Positions 34,365 through 46,451 are shown, counted from the first letter of the stretch. The stretch: DNA of 64,000 bases from Tillus elongatus (GCA_964006375.1 OZ023268.1:85307858-85371857); one strand, 5' to 3'. Numbers and translations are program-made. Notes: a model not told the origin generated them from the letters alone.

Positions 34365-34659
34365 GAGACGCAGTAAGTGCGTTTTGGTAGCAAATTTTCA
34401 TTAAATGCTTCAAATTTCAATAACTCAATTTGCTATTAACCTAAGGTTTGTTGGCTAGGAAACCAACATTTAAAGTTTATTGTCGGAAAACTGTTGTACA
34501 TTTTCAAACAATAAGTTATTTTGATAAAATATGGCACATTGTTTCTACTATATAGGTTATATCGGTAACCAAATTGATGACTGCTTGCATTAAAAATACA
34601 TGTTTGCTATTCAAAGCATTTTTATAAAAATTCACTTCCATAATGCACTTCCTGCGTCC
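34365..34659. mobile_element. Module C, complete copy
   Basis: Inverted ends GACGCAGTAAGTGCGTTTTG and CACTTCCTGCGTC. About 295 bp. Confidence 0.75.
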
Positions 34660-34750
34660 AGACTTTTTTTTTAATCGAACACGAATTATATTATTGCATT
34701 TTTGCATTTTCCGTCGAAATATAATACATGCTTGTAAGAGATGAGATTCT

Positions 34751-35061
34751 GGACGCAGCAAGTGCGTTATGGTAGCCAACTTTCATTAAATTACTCAAAT
34801 TTTAATAGCTCAAACTGCTATTTACCTAGGGTTCGTTATCCAGGCAACTAGTTATTTTCAGGAAGATTCTTAAGTTTATCATGGCAAACTTTTGTATATT
34901 GTTAAACAATAAAGTCATTTTGATGAAATATTGTACATTGTTTCTACTATATAGGTTATACGAGTAACCAATTTTGATGTTTGTTTTCTTTAAAGAAAAT
35001 ACATATTTGCTATTAAAAACATTTTATGAAAATTCACTACCATAACGCACTTATTGCGTCC
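34751..35061. mobile_element. Module C, complete copy
   Basis: Inverted ends GGACGCAGCAAGTGCGTTAT and GCACTTATTGCGTCC. About 311 bp, the same orientation as its neighbour at 34365. Confidence 0.8.
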
Positions 35062-35650
35062 AGACTTTTAAATCTAAAATTGACGTCAAATGATACTGCA
35101 TATAAATATGCAACAACACTGTGATCATTATTATGTGTATAACCTTCTTATCATTTGTCAAGGTCGGGAAATGATCTGCCTCCCATCGAATGAGGAAACC
35201 ATTGTTTATAAAGCAATTTGTATGCATGATTGGCTAATTCTGCCTCACGCACATGTATTGCTATCAGATAGTTTTATTGTTCTAACGGGCTAATAAACGA
35301 TGTTTCATAATTTGCATTGATGTTAATGGCTGCATTTATCACTATCATTATCGTTTAAATTTTGAAATACATTAGACTAGTTACTTTAAATTGACATACC
35401 ATTAACAGTTTATGCAAATTCAGTGTTCCTATGTCCATGCTTGAAATACTGGTGATTCAGTTCTTATTGGAGATACAAAGATAGTTGAGAAAAGTGTTAC
35501 AAAAGTTCAAAGTTATTACGCATATTAATTGATGCATGTATTTTTCAGTTTTTATAATTTCTTGACTATTTCTTACCATGAGTGCAATTGCATGACAAGA
35601 TGACGCTTGTTACCAAGTTAAGAAACTACAATAATAACCAGGAACACAAA
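35062..35650. other. Noncoding
   Basis: No gene or repeat boundary recognised. Confidence 0.45.
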
Positions 35651-35657
35651 GAAAATA

Positions 35658-35820
35658 AAAGTCTGGACGCAGCAAGTGCCTTCTGGTAGTGAATTTTCAT
35701 AAAAGTGTTTTTAATAGAATATGTCTTTTTTTAATGAAAGCAGGCATCAACTTTGGTTACCAGTATAACCTATATAGTAGAAACAATGTACCATATTACA
35801 TCAAATGAGTTTTTCGAAAA
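35658..35820 (+). repeat. Partial module C
   Basis: Starts GGACGCAGCAAGTGCCTTCT and follows module C through TATAACCTATATAGTAGAAA; the far end is lost. Confidence 0.7.
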
Positions 35821-35966
35821 AACTGCCAAAAAATTTTTGCATGACAATTTACAATTTTTTCACGAAAATCCGAAAACATTTTTTTTAAATAACTTATTAA
35901 ACATGTATTAAAAATCTCCGGAAATAATACAGTTATGGAAGCCAAATTTGGCATTCTGGTTTATAT

Positions 35967-36369
35967 CTTTTTTTTTTTTTATGTCAACAACACACCACGA
36001 GGGCTTACAGCCTAAATACTATCGTACCGTGGGTGTTGACAAGGAGGAAAGAGGCAGCTTGTTAATTCTGGACTTGAAGGTTTGGAGGTTCGGAGGAGAA
36101 GGAAAAACATGTGCCGGCAAGGAATTCCACAACTTGGAAGTCCTCGGGACAAAAGAGCGGGCATAACAAGATGTTCTATGTCTGGTGACCTGGACGTTAA
36201 AAGGGTGCATTCGCTCTGTTCCTCTGGTAGATCTGCTGGGGGCAGCAGGTGGGGGAATTATGGAGGAAAGCTCCTCTGAGCAGTGCCCGTGCAGATATCT
36301 ATAAAAGAGAGAGAGGTCACCAACGGCACGTCGGTGGGCAAGGGATGGAAGAAGTAAGCCACGTACCAA
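35967..36369 (-). pseudogene. LINE 3' end: reverse-transcriptase C-terminus, 3' UTR and A-rich tail
   Basis: The minus-strand frame 36369-36019 reads LAHRRAVGDLSLFYRYLHG, CSEELSSIIPPPA, FNVQVTRHRTSCYARSFVP and RTSKLWNSLPAHVFPSP, ending FKSRINKLPL. This arrangement (hydrophobic LFYRY, RT........FVPRT, LWNSLP) is the usual C-terminus of a widespread arthropod non-LTR family. A 3' UTR with GCCCTCGTGGTGTGTTGTT and an A-run (T at 35967-35978) follows. The same 3' UTR occurs at 7305-7385. The protein part lacks the catalytic domains (5' truncated). Confidence 0.72.
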
Positions 36370-36470
36370 AATCTAGATCTGTAAGTTGAAACTATATAAA
36401 AGCTGGAACCTGTGATGAGCACTAATAAGTACACCTGGAGAACCCAAATCACCACAACACATATTTCAGA

Positions 36471-36510
36471 GACCTTACGATTGTTTCGTTGACCATGTCA
36501 ACATCTTCAG
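36471..36510 (-). other. Hammerhead-like motif, left arm
   Basis: On the minus strand: CTGAAGA, stem GTTGAC/GTCAAC with loop ATG, GAAAC, then AATCGTAAGGTC. The core elements CTGANGA, GAAA and GTC are in ribozyme order; stem I is not convincing. Confidence 0.4.
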
Positions 36511-37123
36511 GGGAAGAAAAATTCTAAAAATAAACTACTAGCTACCGTGTATTTATATCGCGTCTAGGTAAACGAACTAGTCCGAAGTTAAATTTTCGTC
36601 GAAGACCCATCCTTTGTTTATAGTGTAGTGAAACTACGAGGTCGAAGACCTGCTTTAATCTTCTGGTCGACAAATTTATGAGCCCTAATCTAATATATAA
36701 TAGGCTTAAAAGTAACGGTACCGAGTTATTTAAGGAATCTGCACGTTCCCTTTCGATCTAGAAATTTACTATGTGGATATTAGAGAAAGCCGCCAACCAC
36801 ATCTGGCAAGATAACCAAAATAACCTGCACTCATATTTTTTATATATAGAAAACTAAACCCGGGTGTTTGGCTCACATTTTTAACTCTAACAAAGGATAA
36901 ATAATGCAACTAAATACTACATAAAAAATATATTTATATTGATTTTAATTTTTCGTAAACAGTATTTATATTGACTTCATAGATACACCGAAAACGAAAG
37001 GATCTTTAAGTCGAGAAGCGTAGAGATTAGTATATGTATAGACCGGCAGAGTTATTGACAGTAATTTATTATTATAATATAAATACACGGTATCTAGTAG
37101 TTTATTTTTGAATTTTTCTTCCT

Positions 37124-37163
37124 CTGAAGATGTTGACATGGTCAACGAAACGATCGTAAGGTC
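37124..37163 (+). other. Hammerhead-like motif, right arm
   Basis: CTGAAGA, stem GTTGAC/GTCAAC with loop ATG, GAAAC, then GATCGTAAGGTC. Inverted partner of 36471-36510. Confidence 0.4.
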
Positions 37164-37249
37164 TCTGAAATATGTGTTGTGGTGATTTGGGTTCTCCAAG
37201 TGTACTTATTGTAAGTTGAAAGACAAAACTTATAGACCTTTAAGGGGAA

Positions 37250-37500
37250 AAATGGGATCTTCCCCTTAAAACGTCAAAGCCTCGATTTAAAACATCAAAA
37301 TTGGCTACATTCTAGCAAAGAACGAATACATGTTACGTAGAAAAAATGTTGCAAGAATATGTTTGACAAACCCTTAAGTTTCAGCTTCAACCGTCATTTT
37401 CTTTCATTTTACTAAAATATTTCCAGAAAATTCATTTCACATAGACCTTTCTCTGATGCTTTAGCAGTAGTTTTAGTTATAAAGGACCTGGATTTGCAAA
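37250..37500 (+). repeat. Module X fragment
   Basis: Contains AAAACGTCAAAGCCTCGATT, TTTCAGCTTCAACCGTCATT and TTCCAGAAAATTCATTTCAC, shared with 18990-19190 (inverted) and 50080-50260. Confidence 0.65.
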
Positions 37501-37562
37501 GATTGGGCCTCCTAATAATAATTCAGTTCTCTAAAGTTGCACACGACAATATGGTAATAAAA

Positions 37563-37743
37563 TCTATTCAATTAAAATATTTTGAAACACGGCCCTTCGA
37601 AAATACAGAAACTTCCCTAATTCAATGGATTAATTGTTGTTGCTCTTACTTATTCTATTCAATGAAAATATTTTGAAACACGGCCCTTCGAAAATACAGA
37701 AACTTCCCTATTTCAATGGATTAATTGTTGTTGCTCTTACTTG
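37563..37743. repeat. Tandem duplication, 101-bp unit
   Basis: 37563-37663 is repeated from 37664 to about 37743 with few changes (AATATTTTGAAACACGGCCC in both). Confidence 0.92.
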
Positions 37744-37759
37744 GTAAAACCGTTCCATA

Positions 37760-38221
37760 CTAAATACAGACATCAACTTGTTGTCTGGCTTTACGATTGC
37801 ATTTTGTCTTCTCTGCAACCGCTTTCGTGTGCGTCCTGCATGTCACTCTTCCTAGAGAAGAGGCAATTCTGTGTTTTAGGGAGTTGGTTACTTCAACTTT
37901 CATTGATAAGGAGCTAGAAGCAGATATCAGGCGAGTCGATGACAACTTACTGTGAAGGGTACTATCATCAGCAAAGCTGTGAACCGGATTGTTGGTTGCC
38001 GACAGAATGTCGTTTATATGCAAAAGATAAAGTGTGGGAAGCAAAGTGGAATCCTGTGGAAGACCCGCATTAATTTCTAATTCATCTGATGTAATACTAT
38101 CGACAAAAACCTGCAAGGAGTGCTCCTTCAGAAAGCTAGATAACCAGATGCATAGTTACAAAGGCAATCCATATGATGAAAGATTATTAAGAGGTGCCGC
38201 ATGCCAGGCCCGATCGATGCT
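37760..38221 (-). pseudogene. Non-LTR reverse-transcriptase fragment (Jockey-type)
   Basis: On the minus strand it starts with ESIDRAWHAAPLNNLSSYGL, a form of the KAFDRVWH motif, has one in-frame TAA, then CIWLSSFLKEHSLQVFVDS, AGLPQDSTLLPTLYLLHIND and NPVHSFADDSTLH, the catalytic FADD. The GxPQxS motif is changed (LPQDST). Order and wording match Jockey-superfamily polymerases. The start abuts the tail of an RTE element at 38222, so an upstream part may have been displaced. A sister piece of such a protein, from before the polymerase, lies at 39620-39823. Inactive. Confidence 0.72.
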
Positions 38222-39605
38222 TTCTTCTTCTTAAGACCCCGTCTCCCTATGAAGGTTGGCGATCCAACTGGCTATAATGGTGCGTGATACCGCACCTCTG
38301 AAAATCTCCACAGATGTCCGTCCGAACCATTGACGCAAATCTTTCAGCCATGAGTTCTGCCGTCTGCCCACAGATCGTTTGTCCTCGATCTTTCCTTCGA
38401 GGAAGAGTCGGAGGAGCTCGTACCGCTCCCCCCTCATAGTGTGCCCGATGAATTGGAGCTTTCGTTCTTTGATGGTTGTCAGCAGTTCTTTGCCTTTACC
38501 TGTTCTCCTTAGCACTTCCTCGTTGGTTACCCTGTCTACCCAGGATATACGCAGTATACGGCGATACAAGTACATCTCAAAGGCGTCAATGCGGCTCACC
38601 ATTGATTGGCAGAATGTCCAGCTCTCGGAGCCATAGAGTAGCACTGAGAAGATATAACAGCGCAATATACGTATGCGAAGCTGTAGGTTTAGGTCTCTAC
38701 TGGTGAAGAGTTTCTTCATGGAGATGAATGTCCTTCTGGCCTGTTCTATCCTTGATCTGATTTCCATTTTAGGGTCACTGTTCTCGTTGACGAGGGTTCC
38801 AAGGTATTTAACGGACGGCACCTGTTCCACAACCTGGTTGTTAATTTGAAGGATCGCCCGTCTTGGTGCCCTGGAGAACACAACCACCTTGGTCTTGGCA
38901 ACGTTTATGTGTAAACCATACCGTGTGCTATGCTCAACGATGAGGTCCATCATATTCTGGAGATGTGGTAGACTGTCGGCGACCACGACCGTATCGTCGG
39001 CGATTCGTATATTATTAATAAGGGTGCCGTTGATTTTAACGCCCTCTTTCACATTCTCCAGTGCCTCCCGGAACACCACCTCCGAGTATATGTTGAAGAG
39101 TAGAGGGGACAGGACACAACCTTGTCTAACACCCCTTCTGTTTTTTGTTTCTTCGGATGTTATGCCCTCTATTCTAATCTCCGCAGTCTGATGCCAGTAC
39201 AGTTGCGTGATGATGTTCAGATATTCCGCATCAACTCCGGTGTATTTTAGGATCACAATGAGCTTCTGGTGCGAGACACAGTCGAAAGCTTTTCGGTAGT
39301 TAATAAAGCAGTCGTATATATCAACATTCATGTCTCTGCATCGCTGTGTGAGAACGTTGAGGGAGAAGAGAGCATCGCGCGTGCGCATTCCGTTCTTAAA
39401 TCCAAACTGCGTCTCCCCAGCCGGTCCCTCACATCTGGCGTATATGCGAGTGTGAACAATGCGAAGAAACACCTTGAGGACGTGAGACATCAGGCTTATC
39501 ATTCGGTGGTCGTCGCATTGAGAAGCGTTCGGTTTCTTTGGCAGAGCGATGAACGTCGACCTCAGCCAGTCCGTTGGTATTTTCCCAGTTTAATATATTG
39601 AGTTG
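38222..39605 (-). mobile_element. RTE-clade LINE, 5' truncated
   Basis: Minus-strand polymerase from about 39605 to 38231, followed by a short AAGAAGAAG tail (TTCTTCTTC at 38222-38230), as RTE elements end in short 3' repeats rather than long poly-A. The endonuclease is absent. Confidence 0.75.
38231..39605 (-). CDS. RTE-type reverse transcriptase, open frame without endonuclease
   Basis: A 423-residue open frame begins at MISLMSHVLKVFLRIV (39502); homologous text continues upstream to about 39605 (WLRSTFIALPKKPNASQCDD) in another frame. Motifs: GFKNGMRTRDALFSL, VDIYDCFINYRKAFDCVSH, RRGVRQGCVLSPLLFNIYS, and the catalytic box NNIRIADDTVVVAD (IADD instead of the usual FADD or YADD). VKYLGTLVNE, YGSESWTFCQS and the LQFIGHTMRG segment complete the typical RTE thumb and C-terminus. 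The frame ends naturally at ETGS. RTE proteins normally carry an N-terminal endonuclease; it is missing here, so this is a dead-on-arrival copy despite the clean frame. Confidence 0.83.
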
Positions 39606-39619
39606 AACAACGATGTAAC

Positions 39620-39823
39620 GATGCTTTAGAAATATGAAATTGCATGACCTTCTCCAAATTTTTCGAGCAAATACACAGGCAAATAGATCGGCCTTTTCTT
39701 TTGAAAATACAGCGAATGCTCCATCATTTGAAGCCAGGGGAGGAATGAAGCTGGTGGTGGTTGATTATTGGTAATTGAAAATGTAAACTTCAATGGGCAT
39801 TTATCCTTATTAATATGTAACAA
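39620..39823 (-). pseudogene. LINE linker fragment (Jockey-type, between endonuclease and polymerase)
   Basis: In the second minus-strand frame it reads SFIPPLASNDGAFAVFSKEK and ADLFACVFARKIWRRS. The same protein region occurs at 53020-53160 (RFCSIAKIIGRNLTISPFHH, LASNDVYLLSNPT). It lies just upstream of the RTE element on the same strand as the Jockey-type piece at 37760-38221, so the RTE may have inserted into one Jockey-type copy, although about 200 residues between the two pieces are missing. Confidence 0.55.
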
Positions 39824-39899
39824 GCGAAGTGGAAAAATTTGCTTGCTGAGCCTTTAAATATATATTCGTTTTTAGTTTATAACAACATATATGATGCCT

Positions 39900-40193
39900 T
39901 CATGTCCAACATGCTCGAGGGAAAGCTTCGATTTCTTTCCACTTAACAGAAATTCCAAATTGTCCATGAACAATAAACTGCTCATGTACAAAGTCATTAT
40001 CCTTGACCTATGCATCTTCCGCATGGGCCACTGCGGCCGACACACACATCATGACCATTGAAATTGTCCAGAATAAAATTCTGAGAATGGTTACCGGAGT
40101 GCCATGATTTGTTAGAAACAGTCAGATTCACTCTAATCTGAAAATGCTTTTAATACTTGAGTTCATAACTCAACTAGCCCAGTGGCTGCTCGT
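39900..40193 (+). pseudogene. LINE C-terminal relic (Jockey-type)
   Basis: Plus-strand text NKLLMYKVIILDLCIFRMG, then QNKILRMVTGVP, stop, FVRNSQIHSNLKMLLILEFI and TQLA. The pattern LL.YK.I..P....G......, QNK.LR......FVRN..IH.DL....I.E.I is the C-terminal domain after the polymerase in Jockey-type elements. Stops and shifts occur. Opposite strand to its LINE neighbours, so a separate insertion. Confidence 0.65.
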
Positions 40194-41456
40194 GACTTTG
40201 GGAGTGGGTGAAGCAGAATCCGCGCGGCACCAATGGAGGGTCCAGGGAGACGAAGACCTTCATCTGCGCCGCAGACGAAATTGTTTTAAATTTTAAAGGT
40301 CACGAGTTCTCCTGGCACTTCAGTATTTAAATGAAAAATCCATTTGTACAAAAATATAGACTTTCACAAGGAATAATTTTCAGAATAATGACCAGGAATA
40401 TGCGATGAGAGGACACTGTACACGCACGCATACGGTAATATAATACTGCGCGTATTACCTATGAAAATCTATTTATAGAGGGACGAGCTACAAGGATATT
40501 TTGTTCAAATTCAAGGCCCTTCTCTTTTTTTATAACTTGAAATTTTATATCTAATATTTTATTGTTCTAAAATTATTATTTTAGAGGTGATAATAAACAA
40601 ATCGTCCACTCACCAAAAAGAAACACGAAAAATCCAGCTTTTCAAAGTCTGTAAATGTGACACATACCAGATTATTTAACGGCAGCATAGTAAAAATAAA
40701 AATACGCCTCTCACGATCCGACTCAATCTAAACACACGACGGAAACTAAGCTTTGAAGCAGGCTCATAACTCTGCATCACTTTTGTGGTACTACTAAACA
40801 CCAACCTACCAGTGCGCGTGCCGTTGCTATGGCAACCGTCTCATGCAAGCATCCCGAAGCAGACGCAGCATTTGTATACGAACGAATCTGGCTCAGTCAG
40901 TCCTCAGTTGCCTGACGCTCTCCAGTAGTCTGTGGTCCTTAATACGTAAGCACTGCGCGTTGGGGCATGTATACATTCATTTCGGTGATCAGGGGCGGGC
41001 TTGCAAATTATATCGTACGATAAATTACTATAAAAATACATTATCAAATGAGGCGCGGCGTAACAATACATTTTTATGTGGTTGTACCAAATGAATTTGA
41101 GAGAAAGAAAAAAATATATAAAACTATGGTGGGAAATTCTGTTTTTCATATATGGCTTTAATAGGAATGCTGTGCATGCGATCCAATTAAAACTAGTTAT
41201 ACAAAATATTCCATAACTGTTTCGGGCCGGAGCAGCAATCTAAATGATTGAAATTCCACTTTCAAGTTAGATGAATGAATATTTTAATGTTTAATGTCTG
41301 AACGGGAGCTTCTGTGGTGTGGTCAACCATGAAAATATTTATAGAAATAAGCATCTATATCCATTTTGTTATCAATTAGTTGGAATCGCCAATCTGGAAT
41401 TAAATTTACAGAAATATTCCGGTATAAAATAATAGCCATTTAGGCCAATTAAAAAA
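40194..41456. other. Noncoding
   Basis: GC is a little higher at 40200-40280 and 40700-40960. CAGTGGCTGCTCG at 40194 and CAGGGGCGGGCTTG at 40989 resemble hAT ends, but no partner ends or duplications were found. Confidence 0.4.
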
Positions 41457-41660
41457 GTCATATCATACTCCATCCTGCTGAAATATCAACTGGTCTTCGA
41501 AATAATGTTCATCATTCTCGATAATGTCAGTCAAAATTGGATTAATGGTGTTTTCCAACACCTCCAAGTACTTATCCCCACTCGGATGAGCGGACAAGAA
41601 AAAACGACCATCAATATGGCCACCAATTACGAATACAAAAATTTAGCCTAACCGAAAAAT
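41457..41660 (-). pseudogene. Mariner-like transposase fragment
   Basis: Minus-strand text FVFVIGGHIDGRFFL, YLEVLENTINPILTDIIEN and DEHYFEDQLIFQQDGV, the segment leading to the second catalytic Asp (QQDG). Downstream it breaks off. No element ends seen. Confidence 0.6.
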
Positions 41661-42848
41661 ATAGATGAAGCTGCTCTTCACCTGCGTCATCTGACGAGCC
41701 ACCACTGAACTATCCACCACTCAGTTCACCAAAGTTGCTTATCATCCAAATGCTATTGTCCGTAGTGTCAGCGACTACGATGAGCAACTTCCACTAACGC
41801 ATCAACGTCCAAAGCTTGACCCGATAACATCTCCACGGCAAACAGAATGGAAACATTTAAACTCGACGTTGTGTGTGAAGTCATTCCGATGGAGATATGG
41901 ACCAAGGTCCGGTACTCCAGAGAGGGGAGTTTAGTGGGCGCAAAACCCACACTACATCAAATTCTCACATACTACGGTGAGTAATTGAGGTGTCCGTTCT
42001 TCACTCCCGTATCCAAAAAAAGAACAACACATTCTAATACGGAGACAAAGCGCGAGTTGCTGAGATAGAGAGACGATGGCTAAAAGAGTATTGCTAGAGG
42101 CCTAAAATATAAAAAAAAATAGGTGGTGATCGCTTTTTTTCGAAACAATGGACTTGCTAAATTTTCCCGCACTGAAATAGATTGGTGCAGATATAAATAT
42201 TGTTTATTTTGATTTTAAAATATTTTCAACCAGGATAAGACTAAAAAAACAATATTTTTATAAACGTAATAGAAAACATTTGGTTGAATTGTTTTTCTGT
42301 TTTTGTTATTGCCTTAATTTTTAATCAAACAGCTTGAAGATATGATGGAGTATAATAATAATAATGCGGTTTATGATGTAATAAAAGATATATTCTTCAG
42401 AAAGTTGTTTTGCATGAAAACCAGACGTTTCCTGAAATTTTCAACACAAGTTTATCACACGCGGAAGCCTGCGGTTCTGCTTGTTTTGAAATGTGTAATA
42501 AATTCCTTGCTAAGTAATGTACAATTTCTCACAAGAGAATTATACATAAATATAAACAATTAACCTTGTAGAAAACAGCCAATATTTATTATATACATAC
42601 ACCTAGTTTTGTAAGTCAGTCATGTATGAAATTTAGAATTTAGAATACAATGTCACTGCATTTTGAAAAAGTGCAACTTTACGAAGGTAATCTAGCAGAA
42701 CAATTTCAATTAATAAGCTATATTCAAGGTTAATTGGCTTAAATTCGGCGGTCACTAGATGTTTGTTGTTTTGTTATATATTTTGCCAAAGCTATTTCCA
42801 CCATGTCAAAACGAATTTTTACGGCATTGACAGTATGAGGATGAACTT
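41661..42848. other. Noncoding
   Basis: No supported gene. The first 300 bases may hold further mariner remnants too decayed to align by eye. Confidence 0.4.
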
Positions 42849-42889
42849 TTGTTACATAATCAACACTATTGCCTGAAATTAGAGAGAAT

Positions 42890-44220
<1,331 letters not shown>

Positions 44221-44299
44221 TGGACGTAGAGGGTTGATTGATGATGATGATGATGATGATGAAAAATCTAAAATAATTCCAAACTGATATTTTTCTTTA

Positions 44300-44390
44300 A
44301 GAAAATTTTCATACAAAAAATTCGTTCTTGATGAGATTACATTAAAAAATGTCTGCAAATAAAGGTAAACTAGAACACATATTTTGTAGG
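44300..44390 (+). repeat. Module B fragment
   Basis: AAAATTTTCATACAAAAAATTC, GATGAGATTACATT and CAAATAAAGGTAAACTAG, a diverged B. Confidence 0.5.
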
Positions 44391-44477
44391 GAACATTCGC
44401 TATTGAGGATATCGCACCATTTTTTTAAAAAAAAACGTGCCACAAGCCCACAAGTTTTAGCCAATATCATATAGTTT

Positions 44478-44800
44478 CAGCAGGGTGGAGCCCTAGCACA
44501 TTACCAAATCAATGTACGGCAGTACCTCGACTTACTATTTCCAAATCGGTGAATAAGTAGGCGAGGATGGTTAATGGCCAGCACGATCTTCAGAGCTTAC
44601 GTTATTAGACTTCTTTTTATGGAGATATGTGAAAATATGTTGTACAAAACTAAACCACGCGATTGGACTGACTTAGGAAGAAAAATAACGGTTTCGATTA
44701 GGTCGGTCACGCTTCAGATGTTGATTAAACTTAGAAGACATTTTGCGATTAGGATGTTGCCAAGACGTTTAAGGCAAGGATTCTGAAGATCTCCTCCATT
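44478..44800 (+). pseudogene. Mariner-like transposase C-terminal fragment
   Basis: Starts QQGGALAHYQINVRQYL, then ISRRGWLMASTIFRAYVIRL and ENMLYKTKPRDWTDLGRK, SVTLQMLIKLRRHF. Same family as 27136-27480 and likewise with Gly replacing the second catalytic Asp. Frame changes follow the QQGG stretch. Downstream a long inverted-repeat-type end (44870-45140) follows without the LINE found in the other copy. Confidence 0.7.
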
Positions 44801-44819
44801 AATATTGATGTTTTTTACA

Positions 44820-45190
44820 TATATTTTTCATTATCGAGAATAAAACGCGATTAGGTATTCATGTTTAGTGTGTTGTAGTAAAGTTCGCCGATCAGATGAA
44901 TTTATTTTTTTACTGTTAATTTTTGCAACAACTTTTAAAGCCCTAGCATTTCCTAATAGAGAATGAAGAGATATTTTAAACGCGGTATCACAAACCCCTA
45001 CTTACTATTTAAAAATTTAGGGTTTTTAACTGTCATTCCAAGTGGGTTGAATCTAGCAGTAAATTTTCACGTAGCAGGAGGTCATTTTTAATCTAAAATT
45101 GTTGTTTGTGGATTTTTAATAAATCGCCATAATAATCGATATAATGAATTTATTCCATTTCTACACTGTATGTATAATATAATATTGTAT
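44820..45190 (-). repeat. Long terminal inverted-repeat sequence of the mariner family at 26830
   Basis: Reverse complement of about 26850-27135 with many small differences (CTGTTAATTTTTGCAA, TTTAAAAATTTAGGGTTTTT). Its left partner was not found. Confidence 0.65.
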
Positions 45191-45630
45191 AATACTAAAG
45201 ATAGATTTCTCCTGTCTTATAGAAGATGGGAAAAAGCTGAGCGCTGACAACGCCTGGTAATCATCTAGGATTACTAACACAAATTTAATTTCACCATGAA
45301 ACTTTTATTTAAGACTATTTTCATAAATTATGTCATCTGTTATATTATCGTTCTTATTTGAACGTCGTACACACAGAAACGTTTATGATAAGTCTAACTA
45401 GAACCAAAAAGTAATATAATGTATACTCACGGGATGAGCCTTATTCGAGTACTAATCATTTAAATTAGCTAACCAAACAGCAATATAAGTTTGTAGTTAT
45501 TAGTTAAGAGAAGAAATGCCAATCATCAATAAATAAAATTCAAACACTTACAATTTTGTATTCAGTTCATAACTATTCAATAGTTGAACCCCTCACAAGC
45601 AACACGAAGAAACTAACAATATCTGTATTA
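45191..45630. other. Noncoding
   Basis: No supported feature. Confidence 0.45.
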
Positions 45631-45643
45631 TTTAAACAGATGT

Positions 45644-45999
45644 GTGTGTGTGTTTTGTTTCTTTAACGTCGGCCTATTTCCGCGACTATGGCCAATCACC
45701 GACGCCAGAGAGCAGTTTCACCTCACTATCCTGGAAATTTTGCCGAACTCCTGCCTTTCTGTAAGGAGGGTAGGGATCTTTAACGTGCCCAATATCGCAT
45801 GGACACGAGACCGACGGCTTTACGCCCCCTCCGAAGGGCGGAACGTGCAGACATTCAACTTGCTCAAATACAATGCTAGAACCTCGGTTGATGTTAATTT
45901 TACAGTTTGTACTGAAAAAGTGAAAGAAGTACCCTGGGATCGAACCCAGTACCCTTCGATTCAGAGGCACACGTTCTTACCCCTGAACCACCGAGGTTC
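45644..45999 (-). mobile_element. tRNA-derived SINE, complete, with 13-bp target duplication
   Basis: Minus-strand element. The head is tRNA-like: an A-box-like TGGTTCAGGGGTA (45978-45990) and a B box GGTTCGATCCC (45936-45946), a spacing that fits an RNA polymerase III promoter. A CTCTGAATC stretch resembles a Gln-type anticodon loop. The body contains ATGCGATATTGGGCACGTTA and ends in an ACACAC tail. The 13-bp sequence TTTAAACAGATGT flanks it perfectly (45631-45643 and 46000-46012), showing target-primed insertion. It codes for nothing and would depend on a LINE polymerase. A partial relative lies at 56035-56130. Confidence 0.88.
45936..45990 (-). promoter_or_regulatory. Internal RNA polymerase III promoter (A and B boxes) of the SINE
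   Basis: B box GGTTCGATCCC matches the consensus closely; the A box is looser. Confidence 0.65.
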
Positions 46000-46012
46000 T
46001 TTAAACAGATGT

Positions 46013-46440
46013 AAATATGAATATATACAGTTTGAAATATAATTCGAAACTGGTCTAATATTTATGTGTATTTTCAAATAGATCAGATGCTTTTAAAGAT
46101 TCGATATCTAACAATTTCGTTTAAATCATTTTAATATAAAATGATGACTACCAACACTACTGAATTCATTGTCCGAAAACATCTAGATGTTTATATAACC
46201 ACTGTAATTTTAATTTGCAGATTTTTATGTGAACTCTGTTTCGGTAGGCCACCTGTAGAATAGCTAAGTTTAAGCGTTCATACGGAAGGATAAATCAAGG
46301 TTCACTCATATTGTTTTGCTTAAAAAAAAACATAGGATACTGTATGTCAGAGGAATATTAAAAATTCAAAATAAATCCTTGCTAAACCGCGAGGTCGAAC
46401 TAAAACAATCTCGAATATTTATAATATGTATCTAGGTTTT
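46013..46440. other. Noncoding
   Basis: No supported feature. Confidence 0.45.
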
Positions 46441-46451
46441 TATAATATAAA

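Larger units (their letters stand above)
36427..37211. repeat. Inverted pair of Penelope-end-like sequences
   Basis: 36427-36540 and 37100-37211 are inverted copies of about 110 bp (AAGTACACCTGGAGAACCC, CACCACAACACATATTTCAG). The 560 bases between hold no gene. Each arm has a hammerhead-like motif. The outward flank GGAACCTGTGATGAGCACT at 36400 also occurs next to the related foldback at 62895-63042. Confidence 0.75.

Noticed and set aside
38379..39601. Plus-strand frames across the RTE copy
   Set aside because: Antisense shadows of the RTE polymerase.
40194..40214. hAT end CAGTGGCTGCTCG
   Set aside because: No partner end found within 1.5 kb and no duplication.
40843..41094. An 83-residue frame in a GC-richer stretch
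   Set aside because: No motif, no splice context and no homology that I recognise.
44235..44262. TGATGA repeat as hammerhead motif
   Set aside because: It is the simple-repeat tail of the RTE element with no stem and no GAAA in the right place.
45936..45990. A free-standing tRNA gene
   Set aside because: A and B boxes are present but the stems do not close well and the sequence is the head of a SINE with its own duplication and tail.
45644..46042. A 132-residue plus-strand frame
   Set aside because: It runs through the SINE in the wrong orientation and has no protein-like features.
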